Source: Thiohalocapsa sp. PB-PSB1 (GTDB lineage Bacteria > Pseudomonadota > Gammaproteobacteria > Chromatiales > Chromatiaceae). Taken from it: DNA of 64,000 nt. Numbering within the stretch: the stretch's first letter is position 1; every line of letters begins with the position of its first letter. Under the pieces are notes generated by a model. The model saw only the letters and a program-made list of their open reading frames with translations. It was not told the origin of the DNA and ran no database searches. Of the stretch, positions 15,724 to 26,300 are shown piece by piece. The stretch is from assembly GCA_016745215.1 (NCBI GenBank), contig CP050890.1, positions 6,758,001 through 6,822,000 of the forward strand. Reading direction: 5' to 3'. The position numbers and the translations under genes are program-made.

Positions 15724-17312
15724 CCAGGCCGATCGCAGGTCTGTCGCTCTTGCTGCCGGCATTGGCATTGCTGTCGAGTTTGCTGCTTTACGGTTGCTCG
15801 CGCGCATTGCCGCCGGAACATACCCTGGTGATCGGCCAGGTGGCCGAGCCGCGCTCGCTGGACCCGCATGTGACCACGGCGCTGAACGATTTTCGCATCC
15901 TGGTCAATCTCTACCAGGGGCTAGTACGCTACCGGCCCGGCACATTGGAGCCGATGCCGGAGTTGGCCGAATCCTGGACCCTGTCCGAGGATGCACTGGT
16001 CTATGATTTCAAGCTCCGCGCCGGCGTTCGCTTTCACGATGGAACGCCGTTCGATGCCGAGGCGGTGCGCTTCAATTTCGAACGCATGCTCGATGCCGAG
16101 CATCCGATGCACGCCACCGGCCCATTTCCGCTGGCGTTCTTTTTCCAGCACGTGCAGCGGATCGAGGTGCTTGATGCATTGACGATTCGGTTTGTGTTGG
16201 ATGCCCCCTTTGCCCCCTTTTTGTCCAATCTGGCCTATCCGACCGGGCTCATGGTCTCGCCGTCCGCGGTGCGTCGCCATATTGCCGAGTTCGGCCGGCA
16301 TCCCTGCGGCACCGGGCCGTTTCGGTTTGTGGATTGGCAATCCGGACGGCGGGTGACGCTGGAGCGCTTCGCTGGCTACCAGGGTGCTCCTGCCTTGACC
16401 AAGCGGCTGATCTTTCGTCCCATTACCGATCCTATGACACGGGTTGCCGAACTCATGGCGGGCGGCATCGACCTGGCCTTGGAATTGTCGCCGGACAATG
16501 TTGCTGCGTTTCACGCGCGTCCTGGCTTCCAGGTATTAGAGGCGACCGGGCCGCATCTCTGGTTTCTGATTCTGAACACCCGCGATGGACCGCTTGCCGA
16601 TGTGCGGGTTCGTCGGGCGCTCGATCTCGCGATCGATCGGACCAGCCTGGTGCGGGATGTACTGCGCAACACCGCAGAGCGCGCGCAGGGTCCGATACCG
16701 CGTGCCTTTCAGTGGGCGTTCGACCCGGCGTTACCCGCCGCGGTGCAGGATCGGGACCAGGCCCGCGCATTATTGGCCGCGGCTGGCTACCCGGCTGGTC
16801 TGAAATTGCATTTCCTGGTGCCCCGCGGTGGCTCCGGCATGCTTGCCCCGCTGGCCATGGCAACTGCCATCCAGGGCGATCTTGCGCGGGTCGGTATCGA
16901 TGCGGCAATCGAAAGCTACGAGTGGAACGCCTATCTGGCGCGCGTCAATGCCGGGCTGGACACCAATGCGGACATGGCGGCGATGGCCTGGATGACAAAT
17001 GATCCGGACACGCTGCCGTACCTGGCATTGCGCTGCGCCGCCTGGCCGCAGCAGGGGGGGTTCAACTCGGGCTATTATTGCAATCCGCGCGTCGACGAGC
17101 TGATCGAGCGCGCCCGGCAGACTGCGCAACGCGACCAGCGCGCGCGTCTGTATCATGCTCTGGCGCGCCAGGTGCAGCAGGACATTCCCTGGATCGTGGT
17201 GGCCAGTTGGCGGCAAAATCTGGTGGCGCAACAACGGGTGCGCGGATTGCGGCTGGAGCCGTCGTTTTTTTTGCGGCTGGATCAGGCCTGGAAGCAGGGG
17301 CTGGATGAATGA
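15720..17312 (+). CDS. ABC transporter substrate-binding lipoprotein, family 5 (peptide type)
   Basis: 530 residues. Lipobox L-Y-G-C26 after a hydrophobic signal gives a lipid-anchored periplasmic protein. The SBP_bac_5 pattern is clear: GQVAEPRSLDPHVTTALNDFRILVNLYQGLVRY, ELAESWTLSEDALVYDFKLRAGVRFHDGTPFDAEAVRFNFERM, and the RRALDLAIDR region. Family members bind di- or oligopeptides, nickel or glutathione; the ligand here is not told by the sequence. The start overlaps the acyltransferase stop (ATGA) and the stop overlaps the permease start, so translation is coupled. Confidence 0.9.
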   Translation: MTRPIAGLSLLLPALALLSSLLLYGCSRALPPEHTLVIGQVAEPRSLDPHVTTALNDFRILVNLYQGLVRYRPGTLEPMPELAESWTLSEDALVYDFKLRAGVRFHDGTPFDAEAVRFNFERMLDAEHPMHATGPFPLAFFFQHVQRIEVLDALTIRFVLDAPFAPFLSNLAYPTGLMVSPSAVRRHIAEFGRHPCGTGPFRFVDWQSGRRVTLERFAGYQGAPALTKRLIFRPITDPMTRVAELMAGGIDLALELSPDNVAAFHARPGFQVLEATGPHLWFLILNTRDGPLADVRVRRALDLAIDRTSLVRDVLRNTAERAQGPIPRAFQWAFDPALPAAVQDRDQARALLAAAGYPAGLKLHFLVPRGGSGMLAPLAMATAIQGDLARVGIDAAIESYEWNAYLARVNAGLDTNADMAAMAWMTNDPDTLPYLALRCAAWPQQGGFNSGYYCNPRVDELIERARQTAQRDQRARLYHALARQVQQDIPWIVVASWRQNLVAQQRVRGLRLEPSFFLRLDQAWKQGLDE

Positions 17313-18289
17313 GCGGCTATATTCTCAGACGTTTGCTATTGCTGATACCGGTCCTGTTCGGTGTGACCCTGGTGGTATTCAGCGTCATGAGCCTGGTGCC
17401 GGGGGACCCGGCATTGGCCATTCTCGGACCCTATGCCACACCGGAGCGGCTGGCCGAGTTACGTGCCGATCTGGGGCTGCAACAACCCTGGCCGACCCGC
17501 TATCTGCATTGGCTTGGCAATCTACTCCAGGGCGATCTTGGGCGTTCGGTGTCGCTGCAGCGACCGGTGATGGATGCCTTGCTCGATCGGCTCGGACCCA
17601 CATTGCTGCTGGCCGGCGCCGCGTTGACGATCGGCACCCTGATGGGGGTGGCGGCGGGGCTGCTCGCCGCATTGCGACACAACCGCACCGCCGACCGGCT
17701 GCTGACCCTAGCCGTGCTGATCGGCATTTCGCTGCCTTCGTTCTGGCTCGGGCTGTTGTTGATCCTGCTGTTCGCGGTCTGGCTTGGCTGGCTGCCCGCC
17801 AGCGGTATGACCACGGTGTGGTTGGCCGGCGTCGGTACGGATCTTGGTTGGAACCTGGACAAGGTTGGCGATGTGCTGCGTCACCTGGTGTTGCCGACCC
17901 TGAGCCTGGCATTGGTGGCGGCCGGCGTGATCGGCCGCATCGCGCGTGCCGCTGCCATCGACTTGCTGGCGGCGGATCACATTCGATTATGCCGCGCGCG
18001 CGGCATTGCCGAATCCCGTATCCTGTTGTTGCACTGTCTGAAGGGCCTGCTGGCGCGCTGCATGCCGGTGATCGGTTTGCAGGCCGGATTCTTGATCGGC
18101 GGGGCGGTCTACATCGAGACCATTTTTCAATGGCCAGGGCTGGGACGAATGCTGGTGGATGCCATTGCCGCACGCGATCTGTTGCTGGTGCAAGGCGGAG
18201 TACTGGTATTGGCCACCGCTTATGTGCTCGTCAACCTGGCCGCGGATCTTTTGCAATATGCACTGGATCGGCGGACCCGCGCGGCATGA
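17309..18289 (+). CDS. ABC permease, DppB/OppB type
   Basis: 326 residues, about six membrane segments. N-terminus MSGYILRRLLLLIPVLFGVTLVVFSVMSLVPGDPA and the ERLAELRADLGLQQPWPTRYLHWLGNLLQGDLGRS block are typical of DppB-like permeases. The EAA loop reads DHIRLCRARGIAESRILLLHCLKG. It overlaps the binding-protein gene by four bases. Confidence 0.92.
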   Translation: MSGYILRRLLLLIPVLFGVTLVVFSVMSLVPGDPALAILGPYATPERLAELRADLGLQQPWPTRYLHWLGNLLQGDLGRSVSLQRPVMDALLDRLGPTLLLAGAALTIGTLMGVAAGLLAALRHNRTADRLLTLAVLIGISLPSFWLGLLLILLFAVWLGWLPASGMTTVWLAGVGTDLGWNLDKVGDVLRHLVLPTLSLALVAAGVIGRIARAAAIDLLAADHIRLCRARGIAESRILLLHCLKGLLARCMPVIGLQAGFLIGGAVYIETIFQWPGLGRMLVDAIAARDLLLVQGGVLVLATAYVLVNLAADLLQYALDRRTRAA

Positions 18290-18359
18290 ACAACAGCATC
18301 GACATGCGTCGCCTACAGCCAGTGGCAGACAATCGCTTGTCGGGCATCGAGAGCAAAGC

Positions 18360-20276
18360 ATGCAGAAGCGTTTGATCCGGCATGCAGGCGCCCTGGCCGG
18401 GCTGGTGCTGCTGGCACTGGTGCTGTTGCCGGCACTGCTGGCGCCCTGGCTGCCGCTGGCCGACCCGGTGCAGACCGCCCCCGCGCAGCGCATGCTGCCG
18501 GCGTTTACGCTCAGCCATCTGGCAGAGCATCCGTTGGGGACCGATCATCTTGGACGCGATCTGCTGTCGCGATTGATCTGGGGCACAGGCTCGAGCCTGG
18601 TTGTCGGTGCGTCGGCGACCCTGCTGGCCGCGCTGGTGGGCGGGGCGATCGGCATCCTCGCGGCCTGGAGCGGGCGTCTCGGCGATGCCCTGCTGATGCG
18701 CGGTATCGATGTGCTGATGGCCTTTCCCTATTTGCTGCTTGCCCTGGCGATCGTCGCGGCCCTGGGTCCCGGTCTCGGCAACGCGATGATCGCCATCGCG
18801 GTGGCCAATGTACCCTTCTTCGCCCGCGCCCTGCGCGGTGCCGTACTGGAGATTCGCCACCAAGACTACATCGCGGCGGCAAGGCTGAGCGGTCATCGAG
18901 GCCTGCGCCTGGTGCTCGCCGAAGTCCTACCGAACCTGGCACCAACGCTGCTGGTGCTGATGACCACGACCCTGGGCTGGATGGTGCTGGAGACCGCTGG
19001 CTTGAGCTTCCTCGGCCTCGGTGCGCAGCCGCCGCACGCGGACCTCGGCAGCATGCTCGGCGAGGGGCGCGAGTTTCTGACCACCTATCCGCTGGTGGCG
19101 GTCTTGCCGGGCATCCTGATCCTGCTGCTGGTGGTCAGCATCAATCTGCTCGGCGATGCCCTGCGCGATCGACTGGACCCGCGCCTGATTGGCACAGATG
19201 CCTCGCCCCGGCCGCTCCGAGCTCGGCATGATCGAACATATCCGGCAACTGCCGAACCATCAGCAGACGAGCAGCAGCGCGACCACAGCGCGCAACCGGA
19301 TTCAGCGCTGCTGTCGGTGCGTGGGCTGCGGGTCAGTCTAGCGTCCGCCAGCGGTGAGGTCGATGCGGTGCGCGGCCTGGACTTCGACCTTGCGCCGGCG
19401 GAGCGCGTTGCGCTGGTCGGCGAATCCGGTTGCGGCAAGACATTGACCGCGTTCGCCCTGTTGCGCCTGGTGCCGCCGCCGGCTCATATCCAGGGCAGCA
19501 TTCGGTTCGACGGGCAGGAATTGATGGCGCTGGATGCACCGGCTCTGCGCTCGCTGCGCGGCCGGCGCATCGCCTATGTGCCGCAGGAGCCGCTGACCGC
19601 GCTAGACCCCTTGTTTCGCATTGGCCGGCAACTCGATGAAACGCTACGGGCACATGCCCCAGGCAGGCATCTGGAACTCGATCCGCGCCGGCGCGCCGAG
19701 GATCTGATCGCCCGGGTGAATCTGCATCAGGTGCCCGGCCTGCTGCGACGTTTTCCGCATGAACTCTCCGGAGGCCAGCGCCAGCGCGTGGCGATCGCCA
19801 TGGCATTGGCACATGCCCCCGATCTATTGATCGCCGACGAGGCGACCACGGCCCTGGATGCCAGGGTGCAGCAGGAGATCATCGAGCTGTTGCAACAACT
19901 CTGTACCAGCGACCGTCTGGGATTGTTGTTCGTCAGCCACGATCTGGCCTTGGTGGCGCGGCTCTGCCAGCGCGTGTTGGTGTTGTACGCCGGCGAACTG
20001 GTCGAGGATGCCCCGGTTGCGCGATTGCTGGCGCGGCCGGCACATCCCTACACCGCCGGTTTACTCGCCTGTTCGCCGGAATTGGGTCGCCCGGACAAGC
20101 CGCTGACCGCCATTCCGGGTCAGGCACCGGCCCCGGGGGCACGGCCCGCGGGCTGTTTGTTCGCGCCGCGCTGTACGCGGGCACAGAAGGTCTGCTTCGA
20201 GACCGAACCGCGGCGGACGCGGCTGGATGACAAACATGGCGTACGCTGCCTGTTTCCGCTGGGAGAGTCGCTATGA
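18360..20276 (+). CDS. Fused ABC permease (DppC type) and ATPase (DppD type)
   Basis: 638 residues in one frame. Residues 1-280 are a DppC-type permease: HPLGTDHLGRDLLSRLIWGTG, the EAA loop QDYIAAARLSGHRGLRLVLAEVLPN, then GLSFLGLGAQPPHADLGSMLGEGR. After a polar linker (about 280-315), residues 316-638 are an oligopeptide-type ATPase: GESGCGKT Walker A, LSGGQRQR signature, LLIADEATT Walker B, SHD switch, and the C-terminal oligo_HPY region with CLFAPRC. The permease and ATPase are normally separate genes. ATG at 18360 is chosen because upstream codons in this frame are the shadow of the preceding gene. The gap to that gene is 70 bases. Confidence 0.88.
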   Translation: MQKRLIRHAGALAGLVLLALVLLPALLAPWLPLADPVQTAPAQRMLPAFTLSHLAEHPLGTDHLGRDLLSRLIWGTGSSLVVGASATLLAALVGGAIGILAAWSGRLGDALLMRGIDVLMAFPYLLLALAIVAALGPGLGNAMIAIAVANVPFFARALRGAVLEIRHQDYIAAARLSGHRGLRLVLAEVLPNLAPTLLVLMTTTLGWMVLETAGLSFLGLGAQPPHADLGSMLGEGREFLTTYPLVAVLPGILILLLVVSINLLGDALRDRLDPRLIGTDASPRPLRARHDRTYPATAEPSADEQQRDHSAQPDSALLSVRGLRVSLASASGEVDAVRGLDFDLAPAERVALVGESGCGKTLTAFALLRLVPPPAHIQGSIRFDGQELMALDAPALRSLRGRRIAYVPQEPLTALDPLFRIGRQLDETLRAHAPGRHLELDPRRRAEDLIARVNLHQVPGLLRRFPHELSGGQRQRVAIAMALAHAPDLLIADEATTALDARVQQEIIELLQQLCTSDRLGLLFVSHDLALVARLCQRVLVLYAGELVEDAPVARLLARPAHPYTAGLLACSPELGRPDKPLTAIPGQAPAPGARPAGCLFAPRCTRAQKVCFETEPRRTRLDDKHGVRCLFPLGESL

Positions 20277-21043
20277 GCGCGCCGTTGCTGGCAGCCCAGG
20301 GTATCGTCAAGCGCCACCGATGCGCGGCTGGCCCGGCAGCGGTTGGCGGTGTCGACCTGTGCATCGGGAGAGGAGAATCGCTTGGCTTGGTCGGCGAATC
20401 CGGCAGCGGCAAAACCACCCTGGCGCGCATCCTCGCCGGCTTGACCGAAATGGACTCGGGGCGTTTGATCTGGCAGGGACGGGCGCTGGCGGAACTGGAC
20501 CGAGCCGCACGCGCTGACTATCGCCGTGCTGTTCAATACGTGTTTCAGAACCCGCTGGGCGCGCTCAATCCCCGACATCGAGCCGGTTTGATTCTGCAGC
20601 GCACCCTGCGCGGCCTGACCACATTAGATGCCGCGGCACGCGCGGCTCGCATCCATACGGTGATGGCGCAGGTCGGTCTCGAACGCACCTTATTACAGCA
20701 CTTTGCACACCAGCTCTCCGGCGGCCAGGCACAGCGCCTGGCGATCGCCCGGGCATTGCTCGGGCAACCGCGCTTGTTGATTCTGGACGAGCCGGTCTCG
20801 GCATTGGATGTTTCCTTGCAGGCGCAGATTCTGAACCTGCTGCATGAATTGCGCCAGGCGCAGGGCTTGGCCTATCTGTTCATCTCCCACGACCTCGCCG
20901 TGGTCGAGCGTCTCTGCCCGCGCATCGCTGTCATGCGCGATGGTCTGATTCTGGAGCAGGGTCGGCGCGAACGTATCCTGAGCGAGCCGCGGCATGCCTA
21001 CACCCGCGCGCTGTTGCAGGCCCATCCGCGTTATGTGCAATGA
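20273..21043 (+). CDS. ABC transporter ATPase, DppF/OppF type
   Basis: 256 residues. Walker A GESGSGKTT, Q-loop QYVFQNPLGALNPRHR, signature LSGGQAQR, Walker B LLILDEPVSALD, switch SHDLAVVERLC. This is the second ATPase of the importer, pairing with the ATPase half of the fusion. It overlaps that gene by ATGA. It lacks the long DppF C-terminal extension and stops at ...ALLQAHPRYVQ. Confidence 0.9.
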   Translation: MSAPLLAAQGIVKRHRCAAGPAAVGGVDLCIGRGESLGLVGESGSGKTTLARILAGLTEMDSGRLIWQGRALAELDRAARADYRRAVQYVFQNPLGALNPRHRAGLILQRTLRGLTTLDAAARAARIHTVMAQVGLERTLLQHFAHQLSGGQAQRLAIARALLGQPRLLILDEPVSALDVSLQAQILNLLHELRQAQGLAYLFISHDLAVVERLCPRIAVMRDGLILEQGRRERILSEPRHAYTRALLQAHPRYVQ

Positions 21044-21285
21044 GTATTAGTCCGCACCCCGACTTTCTCGATGAGCTATCCGCCGAGCGGTTCCATATCG
21101 GTCTATTGCTCGCCGGCTTGCCTGAACAGCAACGCCAAAACGGTGCAGACCGCGTGGCTGAACGCCTGCTGATGCTCGACTGCCCCTTGTTCAGCAGCAC
21201 AGCCGGCACCACAGCCGGCACCGGACAGATTCAGCAGGAAGAAGCGGGACCTGCCCTGGGGGCTCGGTTAGTCTGCGGTTCATGA
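21040..21285 (+). pseudogene. Small unknown operon-end ORF, cut by repeat B
   Basis: Starts ATGA-coupled to the ATPase gene: MSISPHPDFLDELSAERFHIGLLLAGLPEQQRQNGADRV. No known family. Repeat B copy 2 begins at 21268, so the native C-terminus is lost and the present stop comes from the repeat. Removing the repeat with one copy of TTAGTCTGCGG leads into a family D repeat, so the gene may already have been short. Translational coupling is the only support that it was real. Confidence 0.35.
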
Positions 21286-21923
21286 ATAACCTATACAACG
21301 CTATCCAGACATCGGCGGAGTGCAATCGGGGTCGGGGTCGCTATCGGAATCGGAATCGGAATTGGAATCGGAATCGAGAGAGAAAACGCCCTATGCCATT
21401 TGGTCATGAGAAGCTCGACGTCTAGCGTGCGACCATCGAGTCTGTCGGCTGGGCCTAGCGCGACTGCGAGCATGTGAAAGGACAGCGTAACGCGAAGGAT
21501 CAACGCCTGCGCACATCGTAGGCGCACATCGTAGGTGCGCATCCTAGGCGCGCATCGCAGGCCATCGCGCTGAACATTGCCGAGGGTAACGGCAAAGCGA
21601 CCAGCGGGGATCGACGCCGGTCGTTTGAAATCGCACGAGGCTCGGCGCTGGAGTGCGCTGCGATTCAGGACGTGCTCGCTGGTGTGCGATGCGTTGTCCG
21701 CAGACGACAACAGCAAGCAAAAGGCACTGCTCGATCGTCGTGTGGCTATGCTCACGAAGCTCGGACAGCGTGGCGACGCGGTCAGCGAGGAGCTTGGCGG
21801 ATAGCGGGTTGGTCAGTTCGATACCGACGCCGATGCCGATACCGTCGTTGATACCGATACCGAATGAGTCGGCAGGCGACGCCCAAGCCAAAAACCTGTT
21901 TAGCTTGTTTCTGCACCATCACT
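21268..21923 (+). repeat. Family B repeat unit, copy 2
   Basis: About 655 bp, same order as copy 1 (hexamers, dead four-helix-bundle gene at 21392-21803, hexamers, CCATCACT end). It is flanked by an 11-bp direct repeat TTAGTCTGCGG at 21268-21278 and 21923-21933, which looks like a target duplication. The left copy overlaps the element end. Confidence 0.8.
21392..21803 (+). pseudogene. Four-helix-bundle gene, dead copy (repeat B copy 2)
   Basis: MPFGHEKLDV-stop-RATIESVGWA-stop as in copy 1, then AIALNIAEGNGKATSGDRRRSFEIARGSALECAAIQDVL and, in another frame, LSADDNSKQKALLDRRVAMLTKLGQRG. The interrupting stops are shared with copy 1. Confidence 0.65.
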
Positions 21924-21945
21924 TAGTCTGCGGGGAAGATCCTGG

Positions 21946-22035
21946 CCTACAGCCTTATCTACCCGGAAAGGCGCGGCGTTCGCGGCCGATCCGCTGGGTC
22001 GCCCGCAAGCGGGCTCCTACGGTGCTCGGCTTCTG
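21946..22035 (+). repeat. Family D repeat with REP core
   Basis: An 85-90-bp unit of the form CCTACAGCC..TACCCGGAAAGGCGCGGCG..CCGATCCGCTGG, then the REP core at 21998-22020 (stem GCCCGC-AA-GCGGGC, tail TCCTAC). Related copies lie at 26978-27070 and 51568-51650. Confidence 0.7.
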
Positions 22036-22705
22036 CGGCTCGTCGGTTGCGATGGGCGATTGTGTCTATTGGTTGTACGTCCAATCGTTGCGCGAAACGC
22101 CCAGCCAGTTTCGATGCCAGGCCGCTAGGCTCTCTGATGCAAAGATAAAACGATCCTGGCCATGCAGTCCAATCTGCCCGGCAACACGGGATTCCCTTTC
22201 ACCCCGAAGCCGCTGAGCATCAAGATGGCGCATTGACTGATCGTTTATCCCTCACTACCATTCATCGACGGGCATCGCTCGATGTGCGGAGGCGATAAGA
22301 TTTATTTTCTGCTTGATCATGCCGACGCGTTTTACCTGCTGGCGGATGCGCTACCGGAATCCGGCAGCTTCCGCGCTAAGCAGGCAATGTCTGCGAAGCA
22401 TCTCCACAAGACCGGTTGATCAAGCATCGGGAAATTGCCAATTGCTGCCGATCATTCGACGGATCTGACCAGCACAGTGCCCATCGAACGACTGAAACAT
22501 ATTATTCCTAATGATGTCCGCCGCAGCGCCGTGCAGACAGCCAGCGATCACAAAGGGTTTTGCTTTCATGTTGGCATGGGCGTTGCCGAACCCGTCAGGC
22601 TGCCGATTTCGGTCGGCAACACCGCGCCTGGATGTACCAGCGCGGTAATCCAACGCACCCTTTTATTGGTGCGACTCCACAATCAACAAGAGGAGTCCGA
22701 TCAAG
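22036..22705. other. Intergenic without recognised gene
   Basis: About 670 bases. An open frame from 22435 continues into the next genes out of frame and shows no family pattern. The part just before 22706 carries the strong ribosome site GAGGAG and must hold the promoter for the PEP-CTERM-like gene. Confidence 0.3.
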
Positions 22706-23320
22706 ATGAATACCAGAATGCTGGCCTGCTCCCTCGGCCTGCTCGCGATGACCGGCGCCCCAGTGACCATGGCCGGCTTGGCAAACGGCGACTTCGGGTC
22801 CGGTTTCGCCGGCTGGAGCGGGGAGACCGAGGATACGATCAGCGACCTGATCTCCGTCGCTCCCGGCGGTCCCTACTTTACCCTGCTCGGCGAGGGCCTG
22901 GCGGAACTTGCGACCGACCCGACCGGCGTCAACACCTATGCGGTGGAGCTGTTCCAGGTGTTCGACCTGCCGGGCAACGCCACCACGCTCGACTTCGACT
23001 GGAGCTGGACGCTGACCAATGTCAGCACCGACCCGTTCGACCTGGCGCAGGCCATCCTCACCAACACCGCCAATACCCTCGACAGCCTGCTGCTACTCGA
23101 TGCCACCACGCTGACGGGCTCCGGTACGTCGTCGGTGGACATCTCCGGCTTCGCGGGCAAGAACGTGGAGCTTCGCTTCCGGGTGGGCGACGGCGGCGAC
23201 GACCAGAGCGACAGCTTCAGCTTCGGCAACATCGTCGTCAACCAGGCGCCGGCCCCGTCCACCATCGCCTTGCTCGGCCTCGGCGCCTTGGGTCTGCGCC
23301 GCGCCCGCCGCCAACGCTGA
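22706..23320 (+). CDS. PEP-CTERM-like exported protein
   Basis: 204 residues. Signal peptide MNTRMLACSLGLLAMTGAPVTMAG. The middle is a beta-sandwich-like domain (NGDFGSGFAGWSGE...VDISGFAGKNVELRFRVGDGGDD). The C-terminus is a sorting signal: APAPSTIALLGLGALGLRRARRQR, i.e. motif, hydrophobic helix, basic tail. The usual Pro-Glu-Pro reads Ala-Pro-Ser, a variant. Such proteins are cut and anchored by exosortase and go to the surface or matrix. GAGGAG lies ten bases upstream. It lies 31 bases before the 1138-residue gene, probably in one operon. The presence of prsT at 6929 supports a PEP-CTERM system. Confidence 0.75.
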   Translation: MNTRMLACSLGLLAMTGAPVTMAGLANGDFGSGFAGWSGETEDTISDLISVAPGGPYFTLLGEGLAELATDPTGVNTYAVELFQVFDLPGNATTLDFDWSWTLTNVSTDPFDLAQAILTNTANTLDSLLLLDATTLTGSGTSSVDISGFAGKNVELRFRVGDGGDDQSDSFSFGNIVVNQAPAPSTIALLGLGALGLRRARRQR

Positions 23321-23351
23321 CGTCCACAACAACAGGCACAGAGGCACGATC

Positions 23352-26300
23352 ATGCAACACCACCACAAGCACCATTGGCGCGCCATCCTCGCGGCGGCAA
23401 CGATCATGTTGTTGTTCTCGACCGGGCTGCTCGCCCAGTCCGGCGGCTGGACCGACATCACCGGCCAGACCGCGGTCAGCGCGGGCACCGGCATCTACGA
23501 CGGCATCAACCGCCAGTACCTGGCGACGGTCAGGGTAACCAACAGCTCCGGGGCGAGCCTTGCGGGCCAGCTGCGGCTTGTCGTCGCCAGCAGCAATATG
23601 AGGGTGAACAGTCCGGACGGCGTCACCGGCGCATCCGAGCCGTTCTTTTCCTTGGTCGGCGAGGGCGCCACGCTCGCCGCCGGCGACAGCATCACTAGGA
23701 ACCTGAGCTTTGCGCGCGGACGCGGGCGGCTGAGCTACACAACCCGCGTCGAGCAGCAGACCCTTGCGCCGACCGAAATTACCGGCACCATCTCCGGCAC
23801 CGTGACGGACACCCAAACCGGCGCCGCCATTGCCGACGTGTCCATCACCCTTGGCACCGCGACGGTCGAAACCAGCAGCGGAACCCAGGGCACCTATACG
23901 GGCGACTTCGGCGATGCCGAGGTCAGCAGCTCCCCAGAGCGCGGCGACTATGTCACCGTCACCGCCGAGAAGGAAGGCTATACCGACTTCCAGACCCAAG
24001 TCTCCGTCACCGGCGCAGGCAGGGTCTACAGCGTCGACTTCTCCATGGCACCCGTCGCCGCCAGCGTCGAGGTGGCCGACCCGTCCACCGAGCCGGTCGA
24101 TCTCCCGGCGACGGACAACGGCACGCAGACCGGCCAGCTCGACATCCCGGCGGCCAGCGTGCTCGACGACAGGGGCAACCCGGTCAGCGAGCCGGTCAGG
24201 GTCGATTTCACGCCCATCGACCCCACCGACCCGGCCGACCTGGCGGCCTTTCCCGGTGCCGACTTCGTCGCCGCCGGCGGCGACCCGAACGACCCGACTA
24301 CGCTCGATTCGGTGGTCCTGGCCGAGATCAGAGTCACCGGCGAGAGCGGAACCGAGTACAGCGACCTCGCCGTGCCAGCGACCATCGAGCTGCTGCTGCC
24401 CGATGACCTGCAGGCCGAAAACGCCGTCGGCGACAGCATCCCGACCTGGTACTACGACGAAACCAGCGGCCTCTGGGTCGAAGAAGGCAGCGCGGTGGTC
24501 CAGCTGTGCTCCTTCGATGCCAGCAAGAAGTGCGCGCTGTTCAGCGTCGATCACTTCACCTGGTGGAACGTGGATCGACCGATCTCGGCCCACGCCTGCT
24601 TCAAGGGCACCATCACCCAGCTCGACGGCACCACCCCGGTGACCGTGCCGGTGCGCGCCGCCGGCGTGACCTACAACGGCACCTCGTCCGGCAATCGCGA
24701 CTATGCGGACCCGGCCTTCTACGGCGTCTCGTTCAAGCGCTCCGGCCAGGACGGTCCCCCCGAGCCCGAGCAGGTGAAATTGTTCCTCGACAAGGACGGC
24801 CAACAGCAATACCTGACCAACCCGGTGTCGCTGGGCACGGATACCTATCAGTACGACCTGACCCTGGATGCGAACGCGGCCAGCGTGTTCGACTCCCCGA
24901 ACTTCTCCGGCTCCACCATCCCGAACCCGGACTCGGGCATCTGCCAGACGCTGAACATCCGGGTGGACTTCAATCTGGCGCCGGTGGTCAGCCTGACCGG
25001 CCCCGGCGTGCCGCAGACCCCGGGCAGCACGGTGACGCTGAACGCGGTGGTCACCGACGCCGATGGCAACTATAATCCGCCGTCTCCGGGAGGGGAATTT
25101 GCCTGGTCCGTCTCCGGCTGCTCCGCGACCCTGAGCAACCAGACCGCAAACAGCGCCAACCTGACGGGCTCCGGCGGCAACGAGGATTGTGTCGTCACCC
25201 TGACGGCAACCGACGACAAGGCCGCCTCCGGCAGCGACAGCGAGCTGGTGCGCTTCTCCTCCGGCGGTTTCGTGCCGGGCGACCAGCTCAGGGTTAGGGT
25301 GCTAAACGATCGCGGCCAGCCTCTGGGCGTACCGACTGGGGCCTTCCTCAGCGACCCCGCCGGCAACCCGATCACGACCGTCTCCTGCGATCCCAACGAC
25401 GACGGCGCCTGCCCAATGGACCCGGATACCGGGCTCATCGACTTCGGAGCTGGATTCGCTGGTGGGCCAGTGGATCTGACCGTTGCCGCAGATCTTGGGT
25501 TTGCGCCTGGTGAGGAGCTTCCGATCAAGCGCCTGATCACCTTCCGGGGCATCCCGTCCGGATCCTTGACCCTGGTTGTCCCGGGCGAGACCTTCGATCA
25601 GGTGATTATTGGCAGCGTACGCCGGCCCAGGAACCTCCTCGCCGAGCTGCTGTTCGGCAAAATGGCGAATGCGGCCATCCTTATCGGCAGCTACGATTTT
25701 GGTGTCATTCTCGACTACGTCACTCCCCCCGGCAGCTCTGACTATGAAACGATCTTGCGCGCCGGCATCCAAGAGGACTTATTGTATCCGGTTAGCGAAA
25801 CCACCAACCAATTCAACGTATCCATAAGCGAACCGGAACTGGAGCTCGGTGGACTCACGGCCTTCATTGGCTTTGGCCTCGATACCTCGCTGCCGGGTAG
25901 CGATGATCGCGAAAAGATCCGCTACGGGTTCGCCGTCGACCAAAACCCTGCTGCATACGATGTTTTAGGCTCCAACAGCGAGCTGCGGTTCGATCTCGAC
26001 AAGACCGCGGGCCTGTTCGATATTACCGGCCCCTACGCCCAGGAGGAAGGCAATCGGGTTCTGGCTTGGCGCAGCGGCGTCAGCTATCGGATCGATTGCG
26101 ACGACCCGCTGGCCACGCGGATCCCGCCGCAGGTGACCCTCTGCGACCAGTTCCCATCTGCCCGTTACTTCCATGTGGCACAGGGAACCGAAGCGCCGAG
26201 CCCACTGGAGACCTTCGATAGTCAAGCCTTTTCGGCCCTGCCGACCGCACCGGGACCGATCGGCACGGATGCACTGGAGGCGACGGTGGAATTGAGCAAT

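Noticed and set aside
23238..24809. 523-codon leftward open frame
   Set aside because: Antisense shadow of the 1138-residue secreted protein; no signal peptide or motif.
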